A stretch of 64,000 nucleotides of DNA from Labrys sedimenti (GTDB lineage: Bacteria > Pseudomonadota > Alphaproteobacteria > Rhizobiales > Labraceae): positions 1-64,000 of the forward strand of contig NZ_JAXOUF010000015.1 of assembly GCF_034424805.1 (NCBI RefSeq). The letters are read 5' to 3'. The position numbers were made by a program, and so were the translations under genes. Below, one piece after another: positions 43,213-51,951 of the stretch. The notes beneath the pieces are model-generated. The model made no database searches, had not been told where the DNA came from, and saw nothing but the letters and a program-made list of their open reading frames with translations. The first letter of the stretch is position 1. Each line of letters begins with the position of its first letter.

Positions 43213-44085
43213 TCAGGCCCGTTCGCGAAGGATGAAGCCGGAAATGCCCTTGGGCAGGACCCGGATCACGATGATGACGGCGATCAGCAGCCCGATCTGC
43301 CCGAAGAGCTGTCCCTGCCAGGAGGTCATGCCCGACTTGACGACAGCAAGAATGGCCGCAGCCGGAGCCGTTCCGAGAAAGACGTCTGCGCCGCCGGCGA
43401 CCACCGTGACGAAGGCTTCCATGATGAAGGTCGTGCCCATGGTCGGCACCAGCGTCATCGTCGGCGCATAGAGCCCGCCGGCCAGTCCGGCCAGGCCTGC
43501 ACCTAAAGCGAAGGTGAGGCTGTAGACGAGACGCGTATCGATACCGAGCGCGGCCGCCATGTGCGGGACCTGGATCGTGGCGCGGGCCATCACCCCGAAA
43601 CGTGTCCAGTTGAACAGGGCATAGAGGCCGGCAAGCACCGCGATCGCCATGCAGAAGAGCACGACGCGATAGAGCGAGTAGGAATAGTCGGCTACCTGAA
43701 AGCTGCCGAAAGGCGTCCCGACCCCCGCCATCGTCGAGCCGAGTACGATCAATGTACCTTGCGTGGCGATCAGGCTCAGCCCCCATGTCGCGACGATGGT
43801 GTCGAGCGGCCGGTGGTAGAGATGGCGGATGATGACGACTTCCACCAGTGCTCCCACGGCTGCCGATACCAGGGCGCCGACGCAGATGGCCAAGGCAAGG
43901 GGAAGGCCTGCATGAACCGCGGAAACGGTGACATAGGCGCCGCACATGATGAATTCGCCATGCGCGAGATTGATCACACCCATCATGCCGAAGATGACGG
44001 CAAGGCCGCAGGCGGAGAGAACCAGGAAAGCGAATGCATCGCCGAACTGGTAGAGCGAGGAAAAGACAAATGTGCCGACGTCCAT
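43213..44085 (-). CDS. Branched-chain/urea-type ABC permease, UrtB/LivH type (set 1)
   Basis: A 290-residue permease with LSACGLAVIFGMMGVINLAHGEFIMCGAYV, the LivH/UrtB hallmark, and ALGIDTRLVYSLTFALGAGLAGLAGGL. True urea UrtB proteins carry a long N-terminal extension (about 500 residues in all); this short form is like the amide (Fmd) permeases. Start uncertain: MDVGTFVF at 44085 gives the normal length, whereas TTG at 44127 adds 14 residues. No good ribosome site is seen before either. Confidence 0.85.
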   Translation of the reverse strand: MDVGTFVFSSLYQFGDAFAFLVLSACGLAVIFGMMGVINLAHGEFIMCGAYVTVSAVHAGLPLALAICVGALVSAAVGALVEVVIIRHLYHRPLDTIVATWGLSLIATQGTLIVLGSTMAGVGTPFGSFQVADYSYSLYRVVLFCMAIAVLAGLYALFNWTRFGVMARATIQVPHMAAALGIDTRLVYSLTFALGAGLAGLAGGLYAPTMTLVPTMGTTFIMEAFVTVVAGGADVFLGTAPAAAILAVVKSGMTSWQGQLFGQIGLLIAVIIVIRVLPKGISGFILRERA

Positions 44086-44202
44086 CGGGAGGAACAATCC
44101 TGATTTTGAGATCGAGGCCGCCTGCAAGGCGGGCGAGGGACCTGGAATGGGCGCCGTCGCGGGGGCGGCGCCTCTTTCAGGCCAGGCTGTTGGTGCCTTG
44201 CT

Positions 44203-45444
44203 TCAGGATTTCGGCGGGGGATTGGACGGGGTGTACTGCGCCTGCGGATCGTTCTTGGTAAGATCGCAGCCGGCACTGCCCAGCCAGTAGGGCTTGATGT
44301 CCTGCCACACCTTGGGGAAGGTGATGGAATGGTCGGCGCCGACCTTTGCCAGATAGATCGTGTGGGACATGTGCTGGCTCTTGGGGTCGAGGCACACCTT
44401 GCCTTCCGGCGCATCCATGCACACGTCGCCCTGCGCGATGATCTTGCGCAAGTCTTCGCGCTTGGTCGACCCGTTGGCCCGCTCGACCATCTGCTTATAG
44501 AGATAGACGGCCAGGTAGGAGTTTTCCGCCTCTTGGTTCACATAAGGCTCGCTCGGGAACTTCGCCTTGAACTTGGCGATGAAGTCCTTGCTCGAGGGCG
44601 AGTCGATTTCCTCGATGTAGTTGGTGGTGACATACATGTCCTTCAGGCTCGGCGGCTTGAAGCGCTTGTGTTCATAGCCCTGGCCCACATTCACCGAGGA
44701 AGCCATCGGCAGGCCGACATTCGCCGCCGCGGCCTGCTCGTAGTAGGAGGCCTGGGCCGTGCCGACCAGAAGCGTCACCACGAAATCAGGCTTGGCTTTC
44801 TGGATATTCTGGATCGACTGGGAGAATTGCGAGACGCCGAGCGGAATGAACTCTTCGCCGACCATCTCGCCGCCATTCTCCTTGACGATGTTGCGCACCC
44901 ATTCGGCGGAGATCTGGCCAAAGTTGTAGTCGGCGGCGAGGGTGTAGACCTTCTTGCCGTATTTCTCCATCATCCAGGGAATGAGAGTGGAGAACTGCTG
45001 TTCCGGGACTGCCCCGGTGACGATCATATGGGAGTCGCAGACCCCGCCTTCATACTGGTTGTTGTAGAAGGCGAACCCGTCCAACTGGTCGACGATCGGC
45101 CGATAGGCTTCGCGGGAGGCCGACGAGAAGCCGGCGAAGACAGCGTCGACCTTGTCCCGCTGCAGCACGCGGCGCATGAATTCCTGATAGCGGGTGTTGT
45201 CCGACTGCGTATCGTAGACGACCAGTTCCAGCGGGCGTCCGGCGATGCCGCCCTTGGCGTTGATCTCGTCGGCCGCCAGTTGGATCGCATGGACCTTGCC
45301 GATGGTGGCGACGGCAAAGTCGCCTGATTGATCCTCCAGCACACCGAGTTTTATCGGGTCGGCGGCGAGCGCCTGGGACACGCTGAGCAAAAGTGTTCCC
45401 GTGAGGGCTGCGGCTCGCAGCCCCCTTTTGGCCTTACCAGTCAT
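44203..45444 (-). CDS. Periplasmic substrate-binding protein, UrtA/FmdD type (set 1)
   Basis: A 413-residue binding protein from ATG at 45444 (GAGGAG upstream). Signal peptide MTGKAKRGLRAAALTGTLLLSVSQALA with likely cleavage after ALA. The mature part starts DPIKLGVLEDQSGDFA and contains ELVVYDTQSDNTRYQEFMRRVL and ADYNFGQISAEWVRNIVKENGG, typical of the urea/short-chain amide group (UrtA, FmdD). It delivers the substrate to the two permeases encoded downstream. It lies directly after amiR, so regulator and transporter are one unit. Confidence 0.9.
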   Translation of the reverse strand: MTGKAKRGLRAAALTGTLLLSVSQALAADPIKLGVLEDQSGDFAVATIGKVHAIQLAADEINAKGGIAGRPLELVVYDTQSDNTRYQEFMRRVLQRDKVDAVFAGFSSASREAYRPIVDQLDGFAFYNNQYEGGVCDSHMIVTGAVPEQQFSTLIPWMMEKYGKKVYTLAADYNFGQISAEWVRNIVKENGGEMVGEEFIPLGVSQFSQSIQNIQKAKPDFVVTLLVGTAQASYYEQAAAANVGLPMASSVNVGQGYEHKRFKPPSLKDMYVTTNYIEEIDSPSSKDFIAKFKAKFPSEPYVNQEAENSYLAVYLYKQMVERANGSTKREDLRKIIAQGDVCMDAPEGKVCLDPKSQHMSHTIYLAKVGADHSITFPKVWQDIKPYWLGSAGCDLTKNDPQAQYTPSNPPPKS

Positions 45445-45466
45445 GTGAGTTCTCCTCTGTCGACGC

Positions 45467-46123
45467 TTATTTTTTCTCGGCACGCCAGCCGGGAGGCTCT
45501 TCACGTGCCGTCACTTTGGGCATTGCCGCCCACCTGCCGAGGAACTCCTCGCAGTATTCTTCCAGGCTGACGCGCAGACGCATGCTTTCGCGTCGCAACC
45601 GGTTGTAGGCTTCGTCGTCATCGATGCCGACCTGTGTCGTCAACGCCAGCACGGCCTTGATCACCGACCGGCGGCCACGCCGCCGCCGCTCCATGTCGTC
45701 GAGGCGATTTTGCATGTCGTTGCGCAACAGGAACTGGTTCACGCCCAGGAACAGCGCCGTGTAGATGGCTGCGCTATGCACCGGCTTGCGCAGGAAGGCG
45801 GTCGCACCAAGGTTGACGAGGCGCTTGAGCCGGCTCGGTGCCTCCACGCCTACCAGTCCTATCACCGGCACCGGCGGTAGGCGCGGATCGCCCTCCGCTT
45901 CCAGGGGGAGGGCGCCTTCCAGGTCTCCATCCACGAAGAGGATATCCCGTTCCGCCTTCAAGCTCGCCATGTCGATGTCGATGCGGCCATCGGTGACGGC
46001 GAGGAACTCGCTGGTCACTCCCAATTTGACGAGCGTCGTCTCGAGGGCCTCGACGGCGGTGCGATTGGTGGTAACGATCAAGGCCCTGCTGCCGTTGAAG
46101 TTTTGAAGAAGGCGAGCAACCAT
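45467..46123 (-). CDS. amiR: AmiR-type ANTAR-domain antitermination regulator
   Basis: About 218 residues. The N-terminal part is a receiver-like fold without the usual phosphorylation pattern (ALIVTTNRTAVEALETTLVKLG, VIGLVGVEAPSRLKRLVNLGATAFLRKPVH). A coiled coil follows (NRLDDMERRRRGRR), then the ANTAR RNA-binding domain (IKAVLALTTQVGIDDDEAYNRLRRESMRLRVSLEEYCEEFL, quoted in part). In Pseudomonas AmiR is held by AmiC and released by amides to prevent termination in the operon leader. Start ATG 46123 (TGATG with amiC); GTG 46126 is also possible. A terminator in the amiC leader at 47301-47332 fits this mode. Confidence 0.88.
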   Translation of the reverse strand: MVARLLQNFNGSRALIVTTNRTAVEALETTLVKLGVTSEFLAVTDGRIDIDMASLKAERDILFVDGDLEGALPLEAEGDPRLPPVPVIGLVGVEAPSRLKRLVNLGATAFLRKPVHSAAIYTALFLGVNQFLLRNDMQNRLDDMERRRRGRRSVIKAVLALTTQVGIDDDEAYNRLRRESMRLRVSLEEYCEEFLGRWAAMPKVTAREEPPGWRAEKK

Positions 46124-47280
46124 CACTTTGCGATCCTCAAATTGGGCGTATGGGAGACGACGGCATATCGCGGCGAGGATTGAACGAGGTAGGGGTCGGG
46201 CTGAATGGGGCCGGCCTCCTCGACGATTGCATCAAAGCGCGCCTCGCGGTTCGAGCGGCCGATGCGCGGTGTGAGCCAGGCATGGAATGTCTGCGGATCG
46301 ATCCACACCTCGCCCTGCGGTGCTGCAAGCCTCTGGCGGGCAACGGCGTTCTTGACGGCTGACACCTCGTCTGTACCTGCCGCAGACAGCGATCGGGCCA
46401 GCAACTGTACCGCGATATAGGAGGCCTCTGCATCGGCGGATACGGCCGGCCCATTTGGGAAGGCCCGTTCGTAGGCCGTGGTAAATGCCTTGTTCGTCGG
46501 CGACCGTAGCGAGGAGAAATAGACAGAGGAACTTAGATGGCCATCGACCATATCGTGGCCGATCTCCTCCAGCTCCGGCTCGGAGAGTGTACAGCTGGCA
46601 ATGGGGATTTGCGTGGCCTGGTCGATACCGCGAGCCCGGCAAGCCGATCGGAACAAGCGGAAGAACGCATAGGCGCTCTCGCCGATGAGGTTGTTGAACA
46701 CGAAGTCGGGGCGCTCAGACAGTATGGTGTCGATCACCTGATCGAACTCGGTATCGCCTATGGCGAAATAGCGTTCACCGAGAACCTTGCCACCCTGGGC
46801 GATCATCGCCTCGCGAAATATTCGGTTGTTTTCCCAAGCCCAGATGTAGTTTGAGCCGACGCAGAACGCGCTCGAGCCGATCTCGGCCAGCATGTATCGC
46901 ACGAGCGGCAATACATGCTGGTTGGGGGAGGCGCCGGTATAGATGACGTTGTTTGAGGTCTCGAAGCCCTCATAATGGGAGGGGTACCAGAGCAGGGCGT
47001 CGTATTTTTCGAAGCAGGGGATCACTTCTTTGCGGCTGGAGGAGGTGTAGCATCCGATGACGTGACGGATACCCGAACTCGTCATCTGCAGGCTGTATTC
47101 GGCATAGCGCGCCAGATCGCCCCCTGGATTCACCACGATCGGTTCGAGGCCAATATCGGGAAAGGACCGGGATATTTCTTCAAAAGCCAACAGGGCCCCG
47201 TTCAGCATGGAACGGGCAACCACGCTATAGGAGCCGGTTGTGGAGAACATCACGCCGATGCGATGCCTGGACGTCACCAT
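46123..47280 (-). CDS. amiC: AmiC-type amide sensor / negative regulator
   Basis: 385 residues from ATG at 47280, the same length as Pseudomonas AmiC, without signal peptide and therefore cytoplasmic. It begins SRHRIGVMFSTTGSYSVVARSMLNGALLAFEEI and has IGCYTSSSRKEVIPCFEKYDALLWYPSHYEGFE and the amide-pocket region YTGASPNQHVLPLVRYML, as in AmiC and UrtA-like periplasmic binding folds. It binds short amides and controls AmiR, whose gene follows with a 1-nt overlap. The upstream ATG/GTG frame to 47364 crosses the leader terminator and is not credible as coding. Confidence 0.88.
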   Translation of the reverse strand: MVTSRHRIGVMFSTTGSYSVVARSMLNGALLAFEEISRSFPDIGLEPIVVNPGGDLARYAEYSLQMTSSGIRHVIGCYTSSSRKEVIPCFEKYDALLWYPSHYEGFETSNNVIYTGASPNQHVLPLVRYMLAEIGSSAFCVGSNYIWAWENNRIFREAMIAQGGKVLGERYFAIGDTEFDQVIDTILSERPDFVFNNLIGESAYAFFRLFRSACRARGIDQATQIPIASCTLSEPELEEIGHDMVDGHLSSSVYFSSLRSPTNKAFTTAYERAFPNGPAVSADAEASYIAVQLLARSLSAAGTDEVSAVKNAVARQRLAAPQGEVWIDPQTFHAWLTPRIGRSNREARFDAIVEEAGPIQPDPYLVQSSPRYAVVSHTPNLRIAK

Positions 47281-47294
47281 AAGCCCATTCCAAA

Positions 47295-47335
47295 ACAAAA
47301 AACGCCCACCGGCTGATATGCCGTTGGGCGTTTGC
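47295..47335 (-). terminator. Leader terminator (attenuator) upstream of amiC-amiR-transporter operon
   Basis: On the minus strand, a 13-bp stem with one mismatch (arms 47332-47320 and 47313-47301, 6-nt loop ATATCA) is followed directly by a T-rich run (TTTTGTTTTGG). It ends about 20 nt before the amiC start codon. The 5' arm CGCCCAAC can instead pair with GTTGG...GCG just upstream (about 47327-47348), giving a competing hairpin. Together with an ANTAR protein encoded in the same operon this indicates AmiR-controlled antitermination. Confidence 0.75.
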
Positions 47336-47364
47336 GCCACCAACCACACGACTGCGAGCAGCAT

Positions 47365-47863
47365 CCGTCTGTTGGAAATATAATCATGTCTGGCGCATAA
47401 ATGGGCATCTTTGCCCTGCGCTCTAAATTTAGGCTCCTTCAGATTTGTGTATTTGTCAAGTCGTTAAATGTAGGCGCGGATTCTTATCTGGGCCTGGTGG
47501 ACGAAGAGCACTCAGTGCAATGCCGAGACGAGGCTGACGAAACCGAGACAAGACACCAGGGTTTTGCCCCCGTCGCGCGACTGGCCAAGCGTCTCCGTCG
47601 TCCGAGGCTCTTTTCTACGCCGGCAGCCGCTCCCTCACTCCGGGCAGCGGTGCGATCAGTTGCCCTTCTTCACTCGAAAGGCCGATCCGTGCTCCCGAAA
47701 CTGCCTTCAAAACGCGTCCCGGATCAAAGCCAATTCATGTCGTCAAGGGTTGCCCACGAAACCTAGAGAAAGTGCGATTTCTTTGAATCGGACTTTCTCT
47801 CTATGTCTTTGTTTTGACGCGTTTTCTTAATCGAAAAGTCTACCAGCTTTTCTGGAAAAAGCT
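47365..47863. other. Leader/promoter region of the amiC operon and repeat-rich intergenic
   Basis: About 500 bp. The amiC promoter should lie here; a TTGACA on the minus strand (47459-47454) has no good -10 partner. 47765-47800 is an inverted repeat (AGAGAAAGTGCGATT and its near complement, 14 of 15) within a CTAGAGAAAG... GTTTTGACGCGTTTTCTTAA sequence that resembles Hyphomicrobiales intergenic repeats. A 121-codon frame at 47401-47766 has no family features and is not accepted as a gene. Confidence 0.5.
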
Positions 47864-48289
47864 TTAGTTCGCCATCAGATCGCGCAGCAATCCCTTGAGA
47901 GTCTCCGCCTTGCCACCCCGCAGGCGATCGATGATGTGGCGCTGTTGGTCACCGACGATCTGGTCGAGCTTGGCGTGCAGAGCCGTGCCTTTGCTTGCGA
48001 GATAAATGAGAACCTTGCGGCGGTCGTTCGGATCTGGCCCCCGATATACCAGCGCGTCGACCACCATTCGATCGATGATCTTCGTCAGCGTGGTCGCATC
48101 GACCAGCACCAGCTCGGCGAGATGGCCCATGGACAGGCCGCTTTGCGTCGCCAGCGCAGCGAGGATGCGGAACTGCTCGATCGGAATGCCCTCGGGCTTC
48201 AGCCTGTCCTCCAGATCCTCCTCAAGCTGGCGGTTCACGCTCGCAATGAGATAGGCCAGTTGGTCTTCCATCTTGTCGGAGCGTGTCAA
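47864..48289 (-). CDS. MarR-family transcriptional regulator (3)
   Basis: A 141-residue winged-helix protein (LAYLIASVNRQLEEDLEDRL, GIPIEQFRILAALATQSGLSMGHLAELVLVDATTLTKIIDRMV in part, wing DPNDRRKVLIYLASKG). It differs from the two MarR proteins of the aromatic island and lies between the two amide arms. A GCAATTTCAgATAATT element 22 bp upstream of its start resembles the tandem repeats in front of the second transporter operon, so it probably controls itself and that operon. Confidence 0.88.
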   Translation of the reverse strand: MTRSDKMEDQLAYLIASVNRQLEEDLEDRLKPEGIPIEQFRILAALATQSGLSMGHLAELVLVDATTLTKIIDRMVVDALVYRGPDPNDRRKVLIYLASKGTALHAKLDQIVGDQQRHIIDRLRGGKAETLKGLLRDLMAN

Positions 48290-48310
48290 GCCGAATTTCT
48301 CATCTTCAAT

Positions 48311-48330
48311 ATTCGCAATTTCAGATAATT
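48311..48330. promoter_or_regulatory. Putative MarR operator upstream of marR (3)
   Basis: ATTCGCAATTTCAGATAATT lies 22-41 bp upstream of the MarR start. It shares GCAATTTCA-ATA with the tandem repeats at 49692-49721 in front of the second binding protein gene. Shared presence at two promoters near one MarR gene is the only support. Confidence 0.45.
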
Positions 48331-48619
48331 ACCCTACTCGGCCTGTACCCTTCAAGCATCCAAACCAAAATTGTCGCCATGACCGTTTGGTCATACCGCG
48401 CGTGGCCATCGGGGTTGTCCCTGCGCCGAGAAATCCGCCAATTGCCCAAGAATCCGGCGCTGGACCAGCGTGTTCGATGGCATCCCGCTTTCATACATCG
48501 CCGCTCTCGGCAGCATAGGGCGCGAAAACACGGCCCGCTACCGGTGGCATGGTTTGTGCATATGGATCCGGTGACTTGGATGGACCTCAGACGGCTATAA
48601 TGTCCGAACGTCGACCGAG
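48331..48619. other. Intergenic between divergent marR (3) and AmiC-like gene
   Basis: Together with 48290-48330 this is a 330-bp divergent promoter region. No further gene or hairpin is recognised; plus-strand frames here lack family features. Confidence 0.4.
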
Positions 48620-49663
48620 ATGATCAAGATTGGCTTGCTCACGCCGCGGCAGGGTCCCGCCGGCATCTGGTCTGCGTCCGCCGAGGCGAGCGCAATTCTC
48701 GCGGTTGCCGAAATCAACGTCGCGGGAGGCCTGATCGGTCAGGAACTCGAGCTGGTTCTCGCCGATGCCGGCACGACCGGCCGCTCGGCCGCGCTGGCAG
48801 CGGCGGACATCGTCGATATCGACGAGGTCGATGCCGTCGTCGCCCTTGTGCCCAGCTATGCGCGCAGGGCCATTTCCCACGCCGTCGCCGGCCGGGTGCC
48901 CTATATCTACACGCCGCAATTCGAAGGCCATGAAAGTGACCGCGGCGTGGTCACGGTCGGTGAAACTTCGAAGGAACTGCTGCATCCAGGCATTGCATGG
49001 CTGGCAAACAATAAGGCCGTGCGCCGCTATTATCTGGTCGGCAACGACTATGTCTGGCCGCGTGCCACCTTCGACGAGGCACGGCACATCATCCAGTCGA
49101 CAGGCGGCATCATCGTGGGTGAAACGATCTTGCCTTTCGGCTTCGACGACTATGAACCGCTGCTCGACAAGATACGTCGCGCGCAGCCGGACGTGGTCAT
49201 GCCCTATCTGCTGGGCTATGAGGCGATCGGCTTCAATCGCGCCTTTGCGGAGGCCGGCCTGGCGAGGAAGATCCTACGCTTCTCCTCGGCGATCGACGAG
49301 ACCATCCTTTATGGCCTGGGTGTCGACTGCACCGAGAACCTTTTCGTGACCTCGGCCTATTTCTCCGCTCTGCGCTCCCGCAACAACGATGCATTCCTCG
49401 AACGCTATCACAGCTGTTTCGGTGAGACGCCGCCGCCGATGAACGGGTTCGGGCAGTCCTGCTACGAAGGGATTCACTGTCTCGCCTGCCTAGTCGCGTC
49501 GGCGGGGGGGCTGCGTCCGGGAGATCTGCGCCGCGGGGTGGGCCACGCTGTGCAGGTGCGGACAGCACGCGGCTTCGAGGCGCGGATCGTTGCTGGAGGC
49601 AGCCAGCCCGTCCATTTCGCCGAGGTCGACGGCCAGGAGTTTCGTGTCAGGGACCCGTGGTGA
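48620..49663 (+). CDS. AmiC/UrtA-like substrate-binding protein without signal peptide
   Basis: 347 residues starting MIKIGLLTPRQGPAGIWSASAEASAIL; no signal peptide, hence probably a cytoplasmic sensor like AmiC rather than a transporter component. It has the periplasmic-binding fold pattern VALVPSYARRAISHAVAGRVPYIYTPQFEG and YLVGNDYVWPRATFDEARHIIQSTGG. No amiR-like gene accompanies it; the nearest regulator is the divergent MarR. It stands 101 bp before the second transporter operon. Its role as amide sensor or as extra binding protein is open. Confidence 0.75.
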   Translation: MIKIGLLTPRQGPAGIWSASAEASAILAVAEINVAGGLIGQELELVLADAGTTGRSAALAAADIVDIDEVDAVVALVPSYARRAISHAVAGRVPYIYTPQFEGHESDRGVVTVGETSKELLHPGIAWLANNKAVRRYYLVGNDYVWPRATFDEARHIIQSTGGIIVGETILPFGFDDYEPLLDKIRRAQPDVVMPYLLGYEAIGFNRAFAEAGLARKILRFSSAIDETILYGLGVDCTENLFVTSAYFSALRSRNNDAFLERYHSCFGETPPPMNGFGQSCYEGIHCLACLVASAGGLRPGDLRRGVGHAVQVRTARGFEARIVAGGSQPVHFAEVDGQEFRVRDPW

Positions 49664-49691
49664 AACCCTCCATATTGCGGTGCAAAAAGTT

Positions 49692-49721
49692 ATTGCAATT
49701 TCATATATTGTAATTTCATAT
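49692..49721. promoter_or_regulatory. Tandem 15-bp direct repeat upstream of the second transporter operon
   Basis: ATTGCAATTTCATAT (49692-49706) is followed without gap by ATTGTAATTTCATAT (49707-49721), 14 of 15 identical. It lies 43-72 bp before the binding-protein start, where a promoter is expected, in an AT-rich island. A likely regulator-binding site; the MarR upstream element at 48311 shares part of it. Confidence 0.6.
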
Positions 49722-49764
49722 AACCTTCATGGGCGGCCGAACACGCCCTTGAGGGGACCAATCT

Positions 49765-51003
49765 ATGCCGACGTCGCGCCGCAGCTTTCTCAAGACGACC
49801 CTTTCCGCATCCGTTGCCGCCATCGCGGCACCGGCCCTGATCTCCAGAAGTGCTTTCGGCGCGGAGGCGCCGATCCTGGTCGGCAGCCTGCACGACCAGT
49901 CGGGACCCATCGCCGCTTCGGGCGTTCCGATGGTCGACAGCCTCAACGTTGCCATCGACGAGGTGAACGCCTCCGGTGGACTGCTCGGCCGGCCGCTGAA
50001 GCTGGTGCATTACGACACCCAGTCGAATATCCAGATGTATTCACAATATGCCCAGGCTCTGGCGCTCAAGGACAAGGTTGCGGTCGTCCATGGCGGGATT
50101 ACTTCCGCCTCGCGCGAGGCGGTCCGGCCGACCTTCGATCGCTTCAAGATCCTCTACTTCTACAACACGCTTTACGAGGGTGGCGTCTGCGATCGCAACA
50201 CCTTCTGCACTGGCACGACGCCGGCACAAACGGTGGAGAAACTCGTCCCCTATGCGATGAAGAAATGGGGCAAGAAGGCCTACATCATCGCCGCCGACTA
50301 TAATTACGGCCAGATCACCGCCAAGTGGATGACGAAATATGTCAAGGACAATGGCGGAGAAGTATTGTCGATCGACTTCTTCCCGCTCGACGTCACCAAT
50401 TTCGGTCCGACCATCAGCAAGATCCAGGCCGCCAAGCCGGACATCGTGCTGTCGGCGCTCGTCGGCGGCAACCACACCTCCTTCTACCGGCAATGGACGT
50501 CGTCCGGCATGAAGGGGCAGATCCCGATCGCCTCCACCACTTTCGGGCTGGTCAACGAACCAACCACGCTTGATGCGACCGAAAGCGAGGGCGTGCTGGG
50601 AGCATATGGCTATTTCGAGGAGCTCACGACATCCGCCAGCACAAGCTACGTCAAGAAACTCAAGGATAAATATGCTGATATTCCCTATATCAGCGAGCTC
50701 GCTGCGGCGACCTATGAAGGCTTCTATTTGTGGGTTGCGGGGGTCAAGGCCGCCGGTTCGATCGATCGCATGAAGGTGATCGCTGCGCTCGAAAGCGGCG
50801 TGTCCTTCGACGGCCCGAGCGGCAAGGTCGTTCTCGACCACGCCACCCATCATGCGGTGCGCAACGCCTATCTGGCCGACGTGAAGGCCAAGAAATGGTC
50901 GGTACTCGAAACCTATGAGCAGCAAAAGCCGCTGGATACGGCCGGCGTCTGCGATCTGATCAAAACCCCGACCGACAACCAGCAATACATTATCAAGATC
51001 TGA
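49765..51003 (+). CDS. Periplasmic substrate-binding protein, UrtA type (set 2)
   Basis: 412 residues with a twin-arginine signal (SRRSFLKTTLSASVAAIAAPALISRSAFG, given in part) and cleavage near AFGAEA. The mature part is UrtA-like: ILVGSLHDQSGPIAASGVPM, KLVHYDTQSNIQMYSQYA, and ADYNYGQITAKWMTKYVKDNGGE. Tat export sets it apart from the Sec-type signal of set 1. First gene of a plus-strand operon that runs through the transporter and amidase to the urease genes. Urea or amide is the probable ligand. Confidence 0.9.
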   Translation: MPTSRRSFLKTTLSASVAAIAAPALISRSAFGAEAPILVGSLHDQSGPIAASGVPMVDSLNVAIDEVNASGGLLGRPLKLVHYDTQSNIQMYSQYAQALALKDKVAVVHGGITSASREAVRPTFDRFKILYFYNTLYEGGVCDRNTFCTGTTPAQTVEKLVPYAMKKWGKKAYIIAADYNYGQITAKWMTKYVKDNGGEVLSIDFFPLDVTNFGPTISKIQAAKPDIVLSALVGGNHTSFYRQWTSSGMKGQIPIASTTFGLVNEPTTLDATESEGVLGAYGYFEELTTSASTSYVKKLKDKYADIPYISELAAATYEGFYLWVAGVKAAGSIDRMKVIAALESGVSFDGPSGKVVLDHATHHAVRNAYLADVKAKKWSVLETYEQQKPLDTAGVCDLIKTPTDNQQYIIKI

Positions 51004-51084
51004 AGACGGCACCATCGCTTCGGTGCCGCGACCCGATGCGGCACCGCCTTTCGTTTGGCGAACTTGGCGGAGCCTGCCCCATTC

Positions 51085-51951
51085 ATGGAACTTGCAATCA
51101 TTCTCGCGCTTGACGTGCTGAACGGCGCGGCATCCCTCGTCCTGCTCTGCCTCGGGCTGGCGATCATCTTCGGGATGATGAAGATCATCAACCTCGCTCA
51201 TGGCGAGTTCGTGATGCTCGGTGCCTATGCCACCGTCATCTCCGCCAATGCCGGTGTGAACATCTGGATTGCCATGCTGGTCGTCGCGCCGGTCTTCGTC
51301 GGCCTGGTCGGTATCGTCGTCGAACGTTGTCTGATCCGCTTCCTCTACGGTCGCCTGGTCGACACCATGCTGGCGACCTGGGGATTGAGCCTGTTCATCG
51401 TCGGTCTGGTCACCACAATCTACGGCAATACCATCAAGGGTGTTCCAACCCCCCTCGGCGGTTTTTCGATCGGGGAATACAAGTCGAGCTACTACACGCT
51501 GTTCCTGGTCGCCGCGGCGCTGATCATGCTGGCGCTGATCTTCGGCATGCTGCGCTACACGCGTTTTGGCCTGGTTTCCCGCGCCACGATGCAGAATCCC
51601 GGCATGGCCGCGGCGCTTGGTGTCAATCCGAGCCGGATCTACATGACGACCTTCGGCATCGGCGCGGCCATCACGGGCCTGGCAGGCGGCGTCTTGGCTC
51701 CGGTCTCCGGCGTGGTACCGACCATGGGCGCGGCCTATGTCGCCAAGGCCTTCATCACGGTGGTCGGCGGGGGGAGTGCCATTCTGGCGGGAACTGCCTC
51801 AGCCTCGGGGCTCTTCGGGCTGATCAACCAGATGGGTTCCTACCTGACCACGCCGGTCTTCGGTGAAGTCATCCTGTTCGTATCGGCCATCATCCTTATC
51901 CGCCTGCTGCCCCAGGGCATCTCCGGCCGCTTCTTCAAGGGAAGGCTGTGA
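51085..51951 (+). CDS. Branched-chain/urea-type ABC permease, UrtB/LivH type (set 2)
   Basis: A 288-residue permease starting MELAIILALDVLNGAASLVLL with LCLGLAIIFGMMKIINLAHGEFVMLGAYA, the family hallmark, and ALGVNPSRIYMTTFGIGAAITGLAGG. ATG 51085 is preferred over an upstream TTG (51055) by family length. As in set 1 it lacks the long N-terminal extension of true urea UrtB. Its stop overlaps the next start (TGATG). Confidence 0.88.
   Translation: MELAIILALDVLNGAASLVLLCLGLAIIFGMMKIINLAHGEFVMLGAYATVISANAGVNIWIAMLVVAPVFVGLVGIVVERCLIRFLYGRLVDTMLATWGLSLFIVGLVTTIYGNTIKGVPTPLGGFSIGEYKSSYYTLFLVAAALIMLALIFGMLRYTRFGLVSRATMQNPGMAAALGVNPSRIYMTTFGIGAAITGLAGGVLAPVSGVVPTMGAAYVAKAFITVVGGGSAILAGTASASGLFGLINQMGSYLTTPVFGEVILFVSAIILIRLLPQGISGRFFKGRL

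Noticed and set aside
42256..43506. 416-codon open frame on the plus strand
   Set aside because: Antisense to the two permease genes of transporter set 1; composition is that of a reverse-strand shadow.
41414..43945. Long minus-strand frame that would extend the UrtD-like ATPase to 843 residues
   Set aside because: The upstream part overlaps the two permease genes in a non-coding frame; the ATPase begins at 42130.
47401..47766. 121-codon plus-strand frame in the amiC leader region
   Set aside because: No family features, unusual composition, and it overlaps an interspersed repeat.
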